DNA from: Thermoplasmata archaeon
GTDB lineage: Archaea; Thermoplasmatota; Thermoplasmata; Halarchaeoplasmatales; Halarchaeoplasmataceae
Assembly: GCA_003560595.1 (NCBI GenBank)
Contig: PWKY01000063.1
Coordinates: 1-56,598, forward strand
Direction: 5' to 3'
Length of the DNA: 56,598 bases
Part shown: one piece after another, positions 32,877-40,938 of the stretch
How the letters are laid out: every line of letters begins with the position of its first letter
How positions within the stretch are numbered: position 1 is the first letter of the stretch
Made by a program: the position numbers and the translations under genes
Notes under the pieces: generated by a model
Told to the model about the DNA's origin: nothing
What the model saw: only the letters and a program-made list of their open reading frames with translations
Database searches by the model: none

Positions 32877-33098
32877 ATGAACAACTGGATGTTATCGCTG
32901 GGAATAATAGTCATCGTCGTACTAGTGATCATCTTGTTATTTTATCTCGTAAGGTGGAAAAGAAGGGAAAAGGAAATGAAAAAAGAATTGGACGATATAA
33001 CCCGGATGATCTTTGATATAAAGGAAAGACTTCACGAAGTTAGATATAAGAGACCCATGGATGTGAAGATCGATCTCGAAGAAAAAAGAAGGATATAA
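32877..33098 (+). CDS. Short membrane-anchored coiled-coil protein (73 aa)
   Basis: One strongly hydrophobic helix (residues 4-26, WMLSLGIIVIVVLVIILLFYL) at the very N-terminus, then a basic stop-transfer RWKRREKEMKK and a short amphipathic helix (ELDDITRMIFDIKERLHEV). The ATG follows the PRC-barrel gene by 6 nt. Its topology is like that of protein B. Unrecognised family. Confidence 0.6.
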   Translation: MNNWMLSLGIIVIVVLVIILLFYLVRWKRREKEMKKELDDITRMIFDIKERLHEVRYKRPMDVKIDLEEKRRI

Positions 33099-33120
33099 TT
33101 TGAGGATATTGAAAATGTTT

Positions 33121-33181
33121 TTGTCAGACGATCACAGGGTAAATCTTAAATCGTATGGGTTCGATCCCTATATTGTCAGAC
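33121..33181 (+). repeat. 9-bp direct repeats around a T-arm-like hairpin
   Basis: TTGTCAGAC occurs at 33121-33129 and again at 33173-33181. Between them lies GGGTTCGATCCC, which with its flanks forms a 5-bp stem and 7-nt loop like a tRNA T arm. No matching acceptor, D or anticodon arm is found, so it is not a complete tRNA. It could be a tRNA-fragment remnant or a hairpin in the mRNA. Confidence 0.35.
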
Positions 33182-33197
33182 AACAAAGATGATTATC

Positions 33198-33503
33198 ATG
33201 TGTAAGTATAGGTACGGAACGGGTAAATATGGCCAAGGCAGATGCGCACATCCAAGCAACCTTTCTATAGATTGTGTAGGTGAAAAATCGTGTCGTATGA
33301 TGGTAGATGAGACGTTTACTGGTGATACCTTAGATGAAGTAAAAGGTTATCACAGATCAAAGGATAATACAGAAGAAAGCTGTCCAAACACAACATGTGG
33401 AGTATATTGTCAAAAATACAATCGTTTCTACTGTGCAGGTGAAGAGAACTGTCAGACTGAAGACGAGTATAAAGTCCACATGAACATGTACGGTAGTAAT
33501 TAG
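33198..33503 (+). CDS. Small Cys-rich protein (101 aa)
   Basis: At least ten cysteines in 101 residues: CKYRYGTGKYGQGRCAHPSN, then DCVGEKSCRM, then SCPNTTCGVYCQKYNRFYCAGEENCQ. The pattern suggests metal binding, either zinc or an Fe-S cluster. No signal peptide. An ATG three codons earlier (33189) is possible. It is separated from the coiled-coil operon by 99 nt but is co-directional and may be its last gene. The stop is TAG, 1 nt from the convergent GPN GTPase gene. I do not recognise the family. Confidence 0.55.
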   Translation: MCKYRYGTGKYGQGRCAHPSNLSIDCVGEKSCRMMVDETFTGDTLDEVKGYHRSKDNTEESCPNTTCGVYCQKYNRFYCAGEENCQTEDEYKVHMNMYGSN

Positions 33504-33504
33504 T

Positions 33505-34269
33505 TCATCTTTTTTCTAAGTCATCCCCGCCGTAAAAGTAGTTCTGAACTGCTGCATAGATATCCTCTAAACCTTCCCAATCAAATGCTGATACCGGAGT
33601 GATATTTTCTGTAAATGATATCCCCTGTAATCCCCTGACAAGTTCTATACCTAATTCTTTCTCTAAAGATTCCATGGCGATCAGATCCGACTCGAGTAGA
33701 TCCATATCTTCAGCCCAAGTAGAGATCCTCTTGATATCTTGGTCAGACAATATATCTGATTTACCTAGTATCGACATATATGGTACCTGGAAACGATAGT
33801 GTATAGTGGCGGATAGAAGGAGCAAAGAAACATATCCTGAAGGTTGTTTTGAAAGTATAGGATCGAATATAAAAACGAACATACTGTTATCTTTTCCTAA
33901 GGCTCTAACAAGTTCTTGACTAGAACGTCTAAAATTAAAAAGCTCTATCTGTCCTGGAGTGTCTATCAAAAAGTAATCGCAATCGTAGGTGTCCATAACC
34001 GAGCGTACCTCTAAAGAGTTCATGGCTATCATGTCGGCACATACGATCTGAGCCCCGTTGGGCCCTAATCCGTGATCTTCCATGACACTTTGAAGCGATA
34101 TCCAATCCATTATATCTATATCCGGATCGTAGGGTATACAGTCAGCTCCAGGGTCTAAATTTACCGTGACTGGATCAAAACCGTGTCTTTCCATCCATAA
34201 CTTAAATTCTTTTACTAGAGTGCTTTTACCCGAACCTGCTGTACCGACGAAATAAAGATTTACTGCCAT
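33505..34269 (-). CDS. GPN-loop GTPase
   Basis: 254 residues. P-loop GTAGSGKST at the N-terminus, NLDPGAD, the defining Gly-Pro-Asn loop in LGPNGAQIV, the switch II region IDTPGQIELF and the base-recognition ILGKSD. GPN GTPases are dimeric and conserved in archaea and eukaryotes, where they assist RNA polymerase II assembly; the archaeal role is less clear. ATG 34269 follows GGTG at 7 nt. It lies 38 nt downstream of the ArsR-like gene and is probably co-transcribed with it. Confidence 0.9.
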   Translation of the reverse strand: MAVNLYFVGTAGSGKSTLVKEFKLWMERHGFDPVTVNLDPGADCIPYDPDIDIMDWISLQSVMEDHGLGPNGAQIVCADMIAMNSLEVRSVMDTYDCDYFLIDTPGQIELFNFRRSSQELVRALGKDNSMFVFIFDPILSKQPSGYVSLLLLSATIHYRFQVPYMSILGKSDILSDQDIKRISTWAEDMDLLESDLIAMESLEKELGIELVRGLQGISFTENITPVSAFDWEGLEDIYAAVQNYFYGGDDLEKR

Positions 34270-34307
34270 ATCTTTCACCACTTTAAAGTAATTGATAAAT
34301 ATTTTGG

Positions 34308-34850
34308 TTATCCAGGAAGAGTAGCCATAACTACTGTGATATCCTCTTCTGCCTCTTCGTCTTCGAGTTCTTCCAATCGCTTTCGTGTGTCATCGAAGAT
34401 CTTTCTTAATTTCTCTACATTTTTCTTAGTGAGCGGTACCTTCTCGTAGGAAACCCATCCCACCTCGCTTTCTATCTTCTTTCTTTTTTGTATGTATCTG
34501 ATGCCCCGGTTTACCATGCCTTTTATGGTGCCAAGTGCAGCCAGCTTATAGTTCTTCTTTTGTTCAAGTGTTAGATCGTCCCAAACTGCAGAGGAATCTA
34601 ACCATTCTTCTTCCACTGCGTAATAGCATTTCATCAGATTTCCACATCGTTCCTCTCTGCTCACGTGGATAAGTCCCGCATCCATAAGTTTGTGTATGTG
34701 GTGGTACACGGTCTGCGGAGTTATACCGATCTCTTCAGCGAGCTCGGATATCGCTCTTTCACCATCCAATAATAGGGCCATCACTTGAAGACGGGATGCG
34801 TTCGAGAGTATTTTGATTTGATTCACGGTCGGTTTTAGTTCTTCGGGCAT
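34308..34850 (-). CDS. ArsR-like winged-helix transcriptional regulator
   Basis: 180 residues. Residues 8-75 form a winged helix: IKILSNASRLQVMALLLDGERAISELAEEIGITPQTVYHHIHKLMDAGLIHV, typical of ArsR-type regulators. The C-terminal half is helical and charged (KNYKLAALGTIKGMVNRGI, then KLRKIFDDTRKRLEELEDEEAEED) and may serve in dimerisation. It has no cluster of metal-binding Cys. It is divergent from the microprotein pair across 130 bp that contain a perfect palindrome, so it may regulate them and itself. Confidence 0.82.
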   Translation of the reverse strand: MPEELKPTVNQIKILSNASRLQVMALLLDGERAISELAEEIGITPQTVYHHIHKLMDAGLIHVSREERCGNLMKCYYAVEEEWLDSSAVWDDLTLEQKKNYKLAALGTIKGMVNRGIRYIQKRKKIESEVGWVSYEKVPLTKKNVEKLRKIFDDTRKRLEELEDEEAEEDITVVMATLPG

Positions 34851-34893
34851 ATCGACACCTTAAAATGCTATCTTAACGACAAGAAGTAATCGA

Positions 34894-34952
34894 AATATTT
34901 AAATATTACCCCTGTCTTATGTTCATTAATACGCCATATTAACGCTAATATG
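34894..34952. promoter_or_regulatory. Divergent promoter with AT palindrome and candidate operator
   Basis: AATATTTAAATATT (34894-34907) is a perfect palindrome that can serve as a TATA box in both directions, about 44 nt from the regulator start. CATATTA-ACGC-TAATATG (34935-34952) is an inverted repeat with 7-bp arms, placed near the expected start site of the microprotein transcript. It looks like an operator for the adjacent winged-helix protein. Confidence 0.5.
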
Positions 34953-34980
34953 TTAATGATAACGAAACAAGGTGGTCAAA

Positions 34981-35055
34981 ATGGAAAAAAAAGATACAAA
35001 CCCAAGAAACAATCCGTGGATCCTTAGGCAATTAGAGTACCAAACTCGCCAATAA
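34981..35055 (+). CDS. Microprotein 1 (24 aa), tandem pair
   Basis: ATG to TAA with a good binding site (AAGGTGGTC) 4-12 nt upstream. The product begins MEKKDTNPRNNPWILR and ends TRQ. It matches the product at 35107 in 16 of 24 residues. Where both encode the same residue some codons differ in the third base (CCA/CCG, AAT/AAC), and the replacements include conservative ones (I/V, L/M), which is the pattern of selection on protein. No known family. Confidence 0.7.
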   Translation: MEKKDTNPRNNPWILRQLEYQTRQ

Positions 35056-35106
35056 AGCGGATAAAGCCAGTATTTGAATGAACCTATAAGTAAAGGGGGA
35101 TCAAAG

Positions 35107-35181
35107 ATGGAAAAAAAAGATACAAACCCGAGAAACAACCTGTGGGTACTAAGACATATGCAGTACGAGCACCGCCAGTAA
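35107..35181 (+). CDS. Microprotein 2 (24 aa), tandem pair
   Basis: Paralogue of the product at 34981 with the same length: MEKKDTNPRNNLWVLR at the start and HRQ at the end. The binding site GGGGGATC precedes the ATG by about 5 nt. The highly charged N-terminus, central Trp and basic/aromatic C-terminus give a short amphipathic peptide without membrane character. Function unknown; options include a small regulatory peptide or a subunit of a larger complex. Confidence 0.7.
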   Translation: MEKKDTNPRNNLWVLRHMQYEHRQ

Positions 35182-35183
35182 AG

Positions 35184-35204
35184 GGGTACTGCATCCCGGT
35201 ACCC
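35184..35204 (+). terminator. Stem-loop after the microprotein pair
   Basis: GGGTAC-TGCATCCCG-GTACCC (6-bp stem, 9-nt loop) begins 3 nt after the second stop. No T-run follows, so it may stabilise the 3' end rather than terminate. The remaining 210 bp up to the next gene hold only AT-rich sequence with no gene that I can support. Confidence 0.35.
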
Positions 35205-35414
35205 ACTTGAAACCCTTTCCTATATTGTTTTACCCTGATCTCTTTCTCAGAACTCATAGGGATCATCATCGGATGGTGCCTCAACATAAGATTTTTCATC
35301 ATCGAAAGAAGATCAAGGTTGATGTAAATTGTATTGATGATATTAGGATTTTTAGGTATTCTAGGGGAAATTAAAAAATACAAACCCCGTATTACCTAAT
35401 TTAAAGTGATAACG

Positions 35415-37700
35415 ATGCAGATGCCCGCTGGAAAAACGATAAGGACCGAATTTGGAGGAAAAGGCGTACTAGAAGATTTTTTTAAGGAGTTCAATGATAA
35501 ATCCATCGAAGGGTATCTTCAAACTAGTTTAACCAAGGACTCAGAGCGTTGTATAGGAAGGATTTTTTTCTACAAAGGGGAGCCTATCGCCTCGGCAAGA
35601 CATGGGAAAAAAGATAAGTTTGGGAAAAAATCGCTCAGGGAGATCGCTGCGGATTCTCTCGACGAAGACTGTCTTCTAGAGCTACATTCTTACTCTTATC
35701 GATCTTCATCCATATCTGTTGAACACATACTCAAAAACAAAGAGAACTGGTATATCCGGGAGGATATCAATATATCCCTAGAACTCGATAGAGCTAGCCG
35801 TAGATATAAAGGAGAAGATACAGAGGACAAGATCACTACCGCACCACTAAAAGACATCGAAATAAGTAGATCGGATATAGATGTAGATATTGGTACTATG
35901 GAGGAAAGACCCAGGCATATAATCCCGAGCTCGGATGATGATATAGTAGAGAGGGCTGAAAAAAAACTTTTGAAAATGAAAGAAGGTAAGCTCAAGAATG
36001 AACTTGAAGAGATGAAAGAAAAGCTAGATTCAAGGCAGGTCGAGCTCAGGGAAAAAGAAAATGAATTACAAGATTGGGCCGATAAACTTACTGAAAAGGA
36101 AGATGAACTAAAACAAAGGTCCGCCGAAGTAAAAAAAGAGATGAACGAAGTACGGAATATCTGGTCTGAGATGAGAACAGAGAGTGCAAAGATATCTAAA
36201 GCAAGAGCCGAACTGGAAAACAAAATAAGCGAACAGATGGCCAGAGAAGAAGAACTGTTGGAAAAAGAGAGGGATCTACGGGAGTTGAAAAGAGATCTAG
36301 AACAGTGGGAAGTAGATATCAAATCCCGGTCTTCTAAATTGGGTGTAATGGAGGAGGAACTCAGCAATTGGGAACGAGATATATCTAACAAAGAAAAACG
36401 TTTAGATTCCATGGAGCTTGATATCGAACAGAGGGAAGAGGATGTATTTGAGAAAGAGATAGGTCTTCAGGAGCAAAACAAAGAATTAAAAGATAAAAAG
36501 GAGAGGTTAGAAGAAACCGAACAGCAGATAAAGAAGGTAAAAGAAAGTTTAGAAAATCGAGAAAGGGAGGCGAAATTGAAGGAAGAGGAGTTGAAAGTAA
36601 AAGAGGAAAACCTTTCTCAAAGGGAAGATAAATTAGACCGAGAACAAGAGAAAGTAAAGGAGTTAAAAGCAGGATTAAAATCCGATCGGGAATCCATCAA
36701 AAGGATGAAAAAAGATTTGCTATCTAAAGAAAGTTCATTACAACGTAAGGAATCTGAGCTAGAGGAATTAGATAAGGAACTGGATGAGAGGAAGGAAGGA
36801 TTGGATGATAAAAAATCAGAGCTAGATAAACGTACGATCACCCTCAATGAAAGAGAGATAGAACTCACCAAACGAGATAATGAATTAGATAATAAAGCCG
36901 ATAAGATAATGGCTGCGCAGGAGGATGTGGAAGAAGAAAAGGATCGTTTGATAGAGTGGCGTGAGTCCTTGAAAAGAAAGGAAGAACGCCTTGAACAAGA
37001 CAAAGAGAAGCTCGATAAGAGAGAGGAAGATTTAGAAAACAAATATCAGGAACGCTTATCGGATCTAGATTCCAAAGAAGAAGAATTAAAGGAGTTGAAG
37101 AGAAGTCTCAGTGGGCGGAAGGGTGCACTGCAGCGTAAAGAAAATATCCTTGACGATAGGGAAGAGAAATTGGATGAACGCGGATCTAAACTCGATGAAA
37201 GGGAAGAGCAGTTGGAAGAGCAAGAGGAAAACATAGAGAAGGGGATGCAGGAACTCAATGAAAAACGGAGGCAGGTCATGGAGGAGTTGGATCAGCAACG
37301 AGATAAGTTGAAGGACGAAAAAAGTGCTCTGAAAACTAAAAAAGAAGACCTTAAAAAGCAAGAAAAGGAATTACAAGATAAGGCAGAGAAAATCAAGATG
37401 AAGTTAGCAGATATCATGGATGATCGTGATGAGCTTGATGAAAAAGAGATACAGTTAAAAAAGCTTGAGGATGACCTATCAGAAAGGGAAAACTCTTTGG
37501 TAGGAAAAGAAAGCGACTTTGCAGCTAGAGAAAAGGAGCTAGATATCAAAGAGAAAGAGCTGTTAAACAAAGAAAAATCTTTGGATGACCGGGAGTCTGA
37601 TTTAGAGACCAGAGAAGCTCAGATGGAGGAGAAAGAAGACCTTTTCTCTAAGAAGAAGAATTCTCTAGATGAGATAAGAAAAGGTCTTGATGAGATCTGA
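35415..37700 (+). CDS. Giant coiled-coil protein (761 aa) with an N-terminal globular domain
   Basis: Residues 1-115 are globular (TEFGGKGVLEDFFKEFND, then GRIFFYKGEPIASARHGKK and a LREIAADSL helix) and recall DUF2226/DUF4388-type domains, in which a short strand-rich module carries a FxxGxPxxA turn. Residues 115-175 form an acidic linker. Residues 180-761 are an almost unbroken coiled coil rich in Glu, Lys, Leu, Arg and Asp, with units such as LDEREEELEEQEENIE. No membrane segment. Predicted as a rod tens of nanometres long, possibly cytoskeletal or scaffolding. ATG 35415 follows GTGAT; a GTG at 35406 is in frame. Stop TGA. Confidence 0.75.
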   Translation: MQMPAGKTIRTEFGGKGVLEDFFKEFNDKSIEGYLQTSLTKDSERCIGRIFFYKGEPIASARHGKKDKFGKKSLREIAADSLDEDCLLELHSYSYRSSSISVEHILKNKENWYIREDINISLELDRASRRYKGEDTEDKITTAPLKDIEISRSDIDVDIGTMEERPRHIIPSSDDDIVERAEKKLLKMKEGKLKNELEEMKEKLDSRQVELREKENELQDWADKLTEKEDELKQRSAEVKKEMNEVRNIWSEMRTESAKISKARAELENKISEQMAREEELLEKERDLRELKRDLEQWEVDIKSRSSKLGVMEEELSNWERDISNKEKRLDSMELDIEQREEDVFEKEIGLQEQNKELKDKKERLEETEQQIKKVKESLENREREAKLKEEELKVKEENLSQREDKLDREQEKVKELKAGLKSDRESIKRMKKDLLSKESSLQRKESELEELDKELDERKEGLDDKKSELDKRTITLNEREIELTKRDNELDNKADKIMAAQEDVEEEKDRLIEWRESLKRKEERLEQDKEKLDKREEDLENKYQERLSDLDSKEEELKELKRSLSGRKGALQRKENILDDREEKLDERGSKLDEREEQLEEQEENIEKGMQELNEKRRQVMEELDQQRDKLKDEKSALKTKKEDLKKQEKELQDKAEKIKMKLADIMDDRDELDEKEIQLKKLEDDLSERENSLVGKESDFAAREKELDIKEKELLNKEKSLDDRESDLETREAQMEEKEDLFSKKKNSLDEIRKGLDEI

Positions 37701-37703
37701 TCC

Positions 37704-38633
37704 TTACCCCATCATCTCCGCCATTATAGCTTTCTGTGCGTGTAATCTGTTTTCAGCTTGGTCGAATACAACAGAATGAGGTCCATCCATAACTGATGCA
37801 GATATCTCAACACCACGATGTGCTGGTAAGCAGTGCATGACTATGACCTCCTCGGTAGCTCGTGACACAAGCTCGTCGTTCACTTCGAAGCCTTCAAAGT
37901 CATTCAATCTGCGTTTCTCATCTTCTTCATCTCCCATGGATATCCAAACATCGGTGTATATGATAGTCGTACCTTTCACAGCTTCTTTCGGTGAGTTGCT
38001 TATAGATATTACAGCGCCAGTTTCTTTACCGATCTCCTGAGCCTTCTTGAATATCTCCTGGTTCGGTTCGTACCCCTTAGGCGTACATGCGGTCACATCC
38101 ATCCCGACTGCAGCACCGCCTAGTAAAAGAGAGTTACAGACGTTATTTCCATCTCCAACGTAAACCAAGTGTTGATCTTCAAAAGTACCTTTTATCTCCC
38201 GTATAGTTAGCAGGTCTGCCATGATCTGACAAGGATGTTCTAGATCGTCTAAACCGTTGATCACGGGGATAGTAGCGTTCTCAGCTAGTTCCACCATCAT
38301 CTCGTGTTTAAAAGCTCTGTACATGATCCCGTCGACGTAACGACTCAGTACCTTGGCTGTGTCAGCGATGGTTTCCCCTCTTCCTATCTGAAGATCCTTT
38401 GGGCTGAGATAAAGGGCGTGTCCACCGAGTTGTGTAGTTCCAACTTCAAATGAAATCCTTGTTCGAGTGCTTGGCTTCTCAAATATCATCCCGAGGCTCT
38501 TTCCCTCAAGGGGAGTAAATGGCTCGCCGTTCTTATGTTTCTTCTTTATCTCTCCTGCGATCCTCAAGAGCTCTTTTATCCTATCCTGTATGTCCAATAT
38601 CGATATCAAATTTTTTTTCATTTTATCACTCAT
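37704..38633 (-). CDS. argF: Ornithine carbamoyltransferase
   Basis: Makes citrulline from ornithine and carbamoyl phosphate in arginine synthesis. 309 residues. Motifs: the carbamoyl phosphate site EKPSTRTRISFEVGTTQLGG, the HPCQIMADLLT region, DGNNVCNSLL and the ornithine-binding HCLPAHRG. It overlaps the purC stop by 8 nt and is convergent with the coiled-coil gene, 3 nt apart. Stop TAA. Confidence 0.96.
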   Translation of the reverse strand: MSDKMKKNLISILDIQDRIKELLRIAGEIKKKHKNGEPFTPLEGKSLGMIFEKPSTRTRISFEVGTTQLGGHALYLSPKDLQIGRGETIADTAKVLSRYVDGIMYRAFKHEMMVELAENATIPVINGLDDLEHPCQIMADLLTIREIKGTFEDQHLVYVGDGNNVCNSLLLGGAAVGMDVTACTPKGYEPNQEIFKKAQEIGKETGAVISISNSPKEAVKGTTIIYTDVWISMGDEEDEKRRLNDFEGFEVNDELVSRATEEVIVMHCLPAHRGVEISASVMDGPHSVVFDQAENRLHAQKAIMAEMMG

Positions 38634-39531
38634 AAGTTCCGTCTGTTAATCTTCTCATAAGAGAAACGTAAATCTCACTGGTTTTTTCAACCAAATCTTC
38701 AGGTAACGGAGGTATAGGGGGTTCATCTTCATCTTTCCTCCGTGCATTGATCAATTCATCGAAATATTCTATATCTCGATAATATTTTCTTACGAACTCT
38801 TTCCTTTTTTCTACAAAGTTTCCTTGTTTGTAATCCTCCATCTCCCAGAACCTATCCTCATCGGCTGTTCCGAACGTATCTACCAGTATCAACTCCCTGT
38901 TTTCGTCCATGGCGAATTCCTTTTTACCGTCTACATGTATAAGTCCGTTCTTTTCAACTGTTTTTTCCATCATAGTGTCGATTTTCATAACCGCGTCTTC
39001 GATCTCAACCAACTCTTCTTCAGATAAGGACGATATATCCTTAGCTTCTTCTCGAGTAAGTGGTCTGTCGTATTTCTCAAGTTTAGTGGTCATCTCAAAG
39101 AATGGTTCAGGTAGTTTTTCACCGTATTTTGGTTTTTGTGAAAAGCCTAACATCCTGGGATCCACATCGCCTCTGTTAATACGATCTAAAAGAGATCCTG
39201 CAACGTGATATCTACTTATGAATTCCAAAGGTATCAAAAAACTCTTCGTCTCCGAGTCGATCATATCGTGATCCGATATGACATCTATCTTTTTAACGAT
39301 CATATGCTGTTCATTTGTCCGCTCTAAAAAATGTGTATTGATCTTCAGGTCTGATTTTATCCTTTCAAACCAATATGTAGAAGTCTTACAAAGGCTCTCT
39401 CCTTTCCGAGGCACATCGTTTGATATCACTTTATCAAAAACGGAAATATTGTCTGTAAAGAAAAACTCAAGTTTACAATCTCCTATATCGTAAACTTCCT
39501 TTACTTTTCCTTTACGTATCAGTCTCTTCAT
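38626..39531 (-). CDS. purC: SAICAR synthetase PurC
   Basis: Condenses CAIR with aspartate in purine synthesis. 301 residues, longer than the 240-residue bacterial form. RKGKVKEVYDIGDCKLEFFFTDNISVFD is the ATP-binding N-terminus; ISRYHVAGSLLDRI and LVDTFGTADEDRFW follow. A TATA-like TTAAATATCC lies near 39570. The gene overlaps argF, forming a purC-argF pair downstream of the NUDIX gene. Confidence 0.95.
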   Translation of the reverse strand: MKRLIRKGKVKEVYDIGDCKLEFFFTDNISVFDKVISNDVPRKGESLCKTSTYWFERIKSDLKINTHFLERTNEQHMIVKKIDVISDHDMIDSETKSFLIPLEFISRYHVAGSLLDRINRGDVDPRMLGFSQKPKYGEKLPEPFFEMTTKLEKYDRPLTREEAKDISSLSEEELVEIEDAVMKIDTMMEKTVEKNGLIHVDGKKEFAMDENRELILVDTFGTADEDRFWEMEDYKQGNFVEKRKEFVRKYYRDIEYFDELINARRKDEDEPPIPPLPEDLVEKTSEIYVSLMRRLTDGTYE

Positions 39532-39603
39532 AAGGCGACACCCGATTTTGCCTGAACAGAATTGGTTGGATATTTAATCTTTGTGTCAAGCATGATCTTA
39601 AGG

Positions 39604-40032
39604 TTATATGTTATCAGTAGATTGTAGATACATCTCAGCCTTTTTAAGAACATTTCTAGCGTTCTTGAAGGTTAATCTATCGAATGCGTCATCATAACTC
39701 AACCATTCAAATCCTTGATGTTCTCTAGAGATGGTAACCTTTTTTTTACTCGTTTTACCGAGCATGTACAAGACCTCTTTATGTGATAGATCTCTACCCT
39801 TTCGATAGATGTAATCTATCCTATCCAAAAACTCAGGTATAACATCAACGTCCTCTTTTTTTATACCGGTTTCCTCCTCCAATTCCCTTAAAGCGGTTTG
39901 TTGTAAACTTTCTCCCGCCTCTACATGACCCTTTGGGTAGTCCCAATGCCCTGCAGGGTAATGCAATAATAGGTACCTACGTTCATCTTCATCTTCTCTG
40001 AAGATTATCATCCCTGCAGATCTTTCATCCAT
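39604..40032 (-). CDS. NUDIX hydrolase
   Basis: 142 residues. A complete NUDIX box GHVEAGESLQQTALRELEEETGI lies at residues 35-57, with WDYPKGHVE just before it, typical of the bis(5'-nucleosyl)-tetraphosphatase (Ap4A hydrolase) subfamily. Likely role: hydrolysis of dinucleoside polyphosphates or other nucleoside diphosphate derivatives. It begins 5 nt after the PAC2 gene, so the two are co-transcribed. Stop TAA. Confidence 0.88.
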   Translation of the reverse strand: MDERSAGMIIFREDEDERRYLLLHYPAGHWDYPKGHVEAGESLQQTALRELEEETGIKKEDVDVIPEFLDRIDYIYRKGRDLSHKEVLYMLGKTSKKKVTISREHQGFEWLSYDDAFDRLTFKNARNVLKKAEMYLQSTDNI

Positions 40033-40037
40033 AGAAC

Positions 40038-40787
40038 CTACCCGTAGAGTGGTGGGTGTGCGGTACGATGTTTCATCTCGTTGTGGGCTTTTTGAGTATG
40101 TGAAACCAGTTGAGAATACTTTTCCTCTAGCTTCTCCGCACTCTCCAATAAAGAACCAGTCTCCACCTCTATCTCACAGTAATCTGAGAACTTATCAAGG
40201 AGTTCTGCCGAGGCACGTGGATCAGGTATCTTTATGGTGCTTTCAGCCAACATCGCTACTGCCTCCAACCTCATCTCGTGTGCATATAGGAGCAGTGCGC
40301 TTGCTATACCTGAAATAGCCCCTCTGTCTATCAATTCAATGTTTAATTTCCTTGCCTGTTTTTCAGCAGAATGTGAACTTATGGCACCCCATATTTTTTT
40401 ATCGTCAGAATTTTCTGACTCTGGTATGCCGTCGAATATAATCACCTCTGTAACACCTTTCTCGACTACCCAATCTATGATGGTTTCGGCCAAGGAAAAA
40501 GATAAATCAGGGGGTATCACCATATCAGATTTAACTAAAAGGAACCCCTCTCCTGCAAAAAATCTGACCGGCCGCCGTGGGATCCCGTCGAATATAACTG
40601 CGGTAGGAGGAAATTCATTGCAGTGTATCGATGCGACCTGAGAGAGTGAGAGTGAATTTATCAGTTGTTCCGAAGATATCCCACCTATCAACCCGATGCC
40701 AGGGAAACCCGCTACAAGAGTGTTCACCTTCGGTAGAGGACCTTCTTCTATGATCGTATAATCATTTTCTTTCATTTTTATATCCAA
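40038..40787 (-). CDS. PAC2-family protein (proteasome assembly chaperone-like)
   Basis: 249 residues of the PAC2 family: TLVAGFPGIGLIGGISSEQLINSL at the N-terminus, SIHCNEFPPTAVIFDG, VIIFDGIPESENSDDKKIW and SGIASALLLYAHEMRLEAVAMLAES. Archaeal relatives (PbaA/PbaB) are linked to proteasome assembly, but members also act as ATP-grasp ligase accessories, so the partner is uncertain. Stop TAG, at normal length. First gene of the PAC2-NUDIX pair. Confidence 0.82.
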   Translation of the reverse strand: MDIKMKENDYTIIEEGPLPKVNTLVAGFPGIGLIGGISSEQLINSLSLSQVASIHCNEFPPTAVIFDGIPRRPVRFFAGEGFLLVKSDMVIPPDLSFSLAETIIDWVVEKGVTEVIIFDGIPESENSDDKKIWGAISSHSAEKQARKLNIELIDRGAISGIASALLLYAHEMRLEAVAMLAESTIKIPDPRASAELLDKFSDYCEIEVETGSLLESAEKLEEKYSQLVSHTQKAHNEMKHRTAHPPLYG

Positions 40788-40938
40788 CCTTTGTTTGTTT
40801 ACTTGGTAATGTAGGTGCTTCTATAATAGTATTGTGAGGTCGATAAATGTACTAACACTGTTCGTCCATCGAACTAAAAGATATATATATATCCAATTCA
40901 CTTGTAGTCTAAATATGTCATATAAGGAGGACAATGAT

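Noticed and set aside
33100-33190. Complete tRNA gene
   Set aside because: Only a T-arm-like hairpin is present; no acceptor, D or anticodon stem pairs with it.
35084-35383. 99-codon minus-strand frame
   Set aside because: It covers the second microprotein and the stem-loop in antisense, has low-complexity AT-rich composition and no binding site.
35696-37570. Several long Ser/Leu-rich minus-strand frames
   Set aside because: They lie opposite the Lys/Glu-rich coiled coil, whose codons give few antisense stops. No binding sites or known domains.
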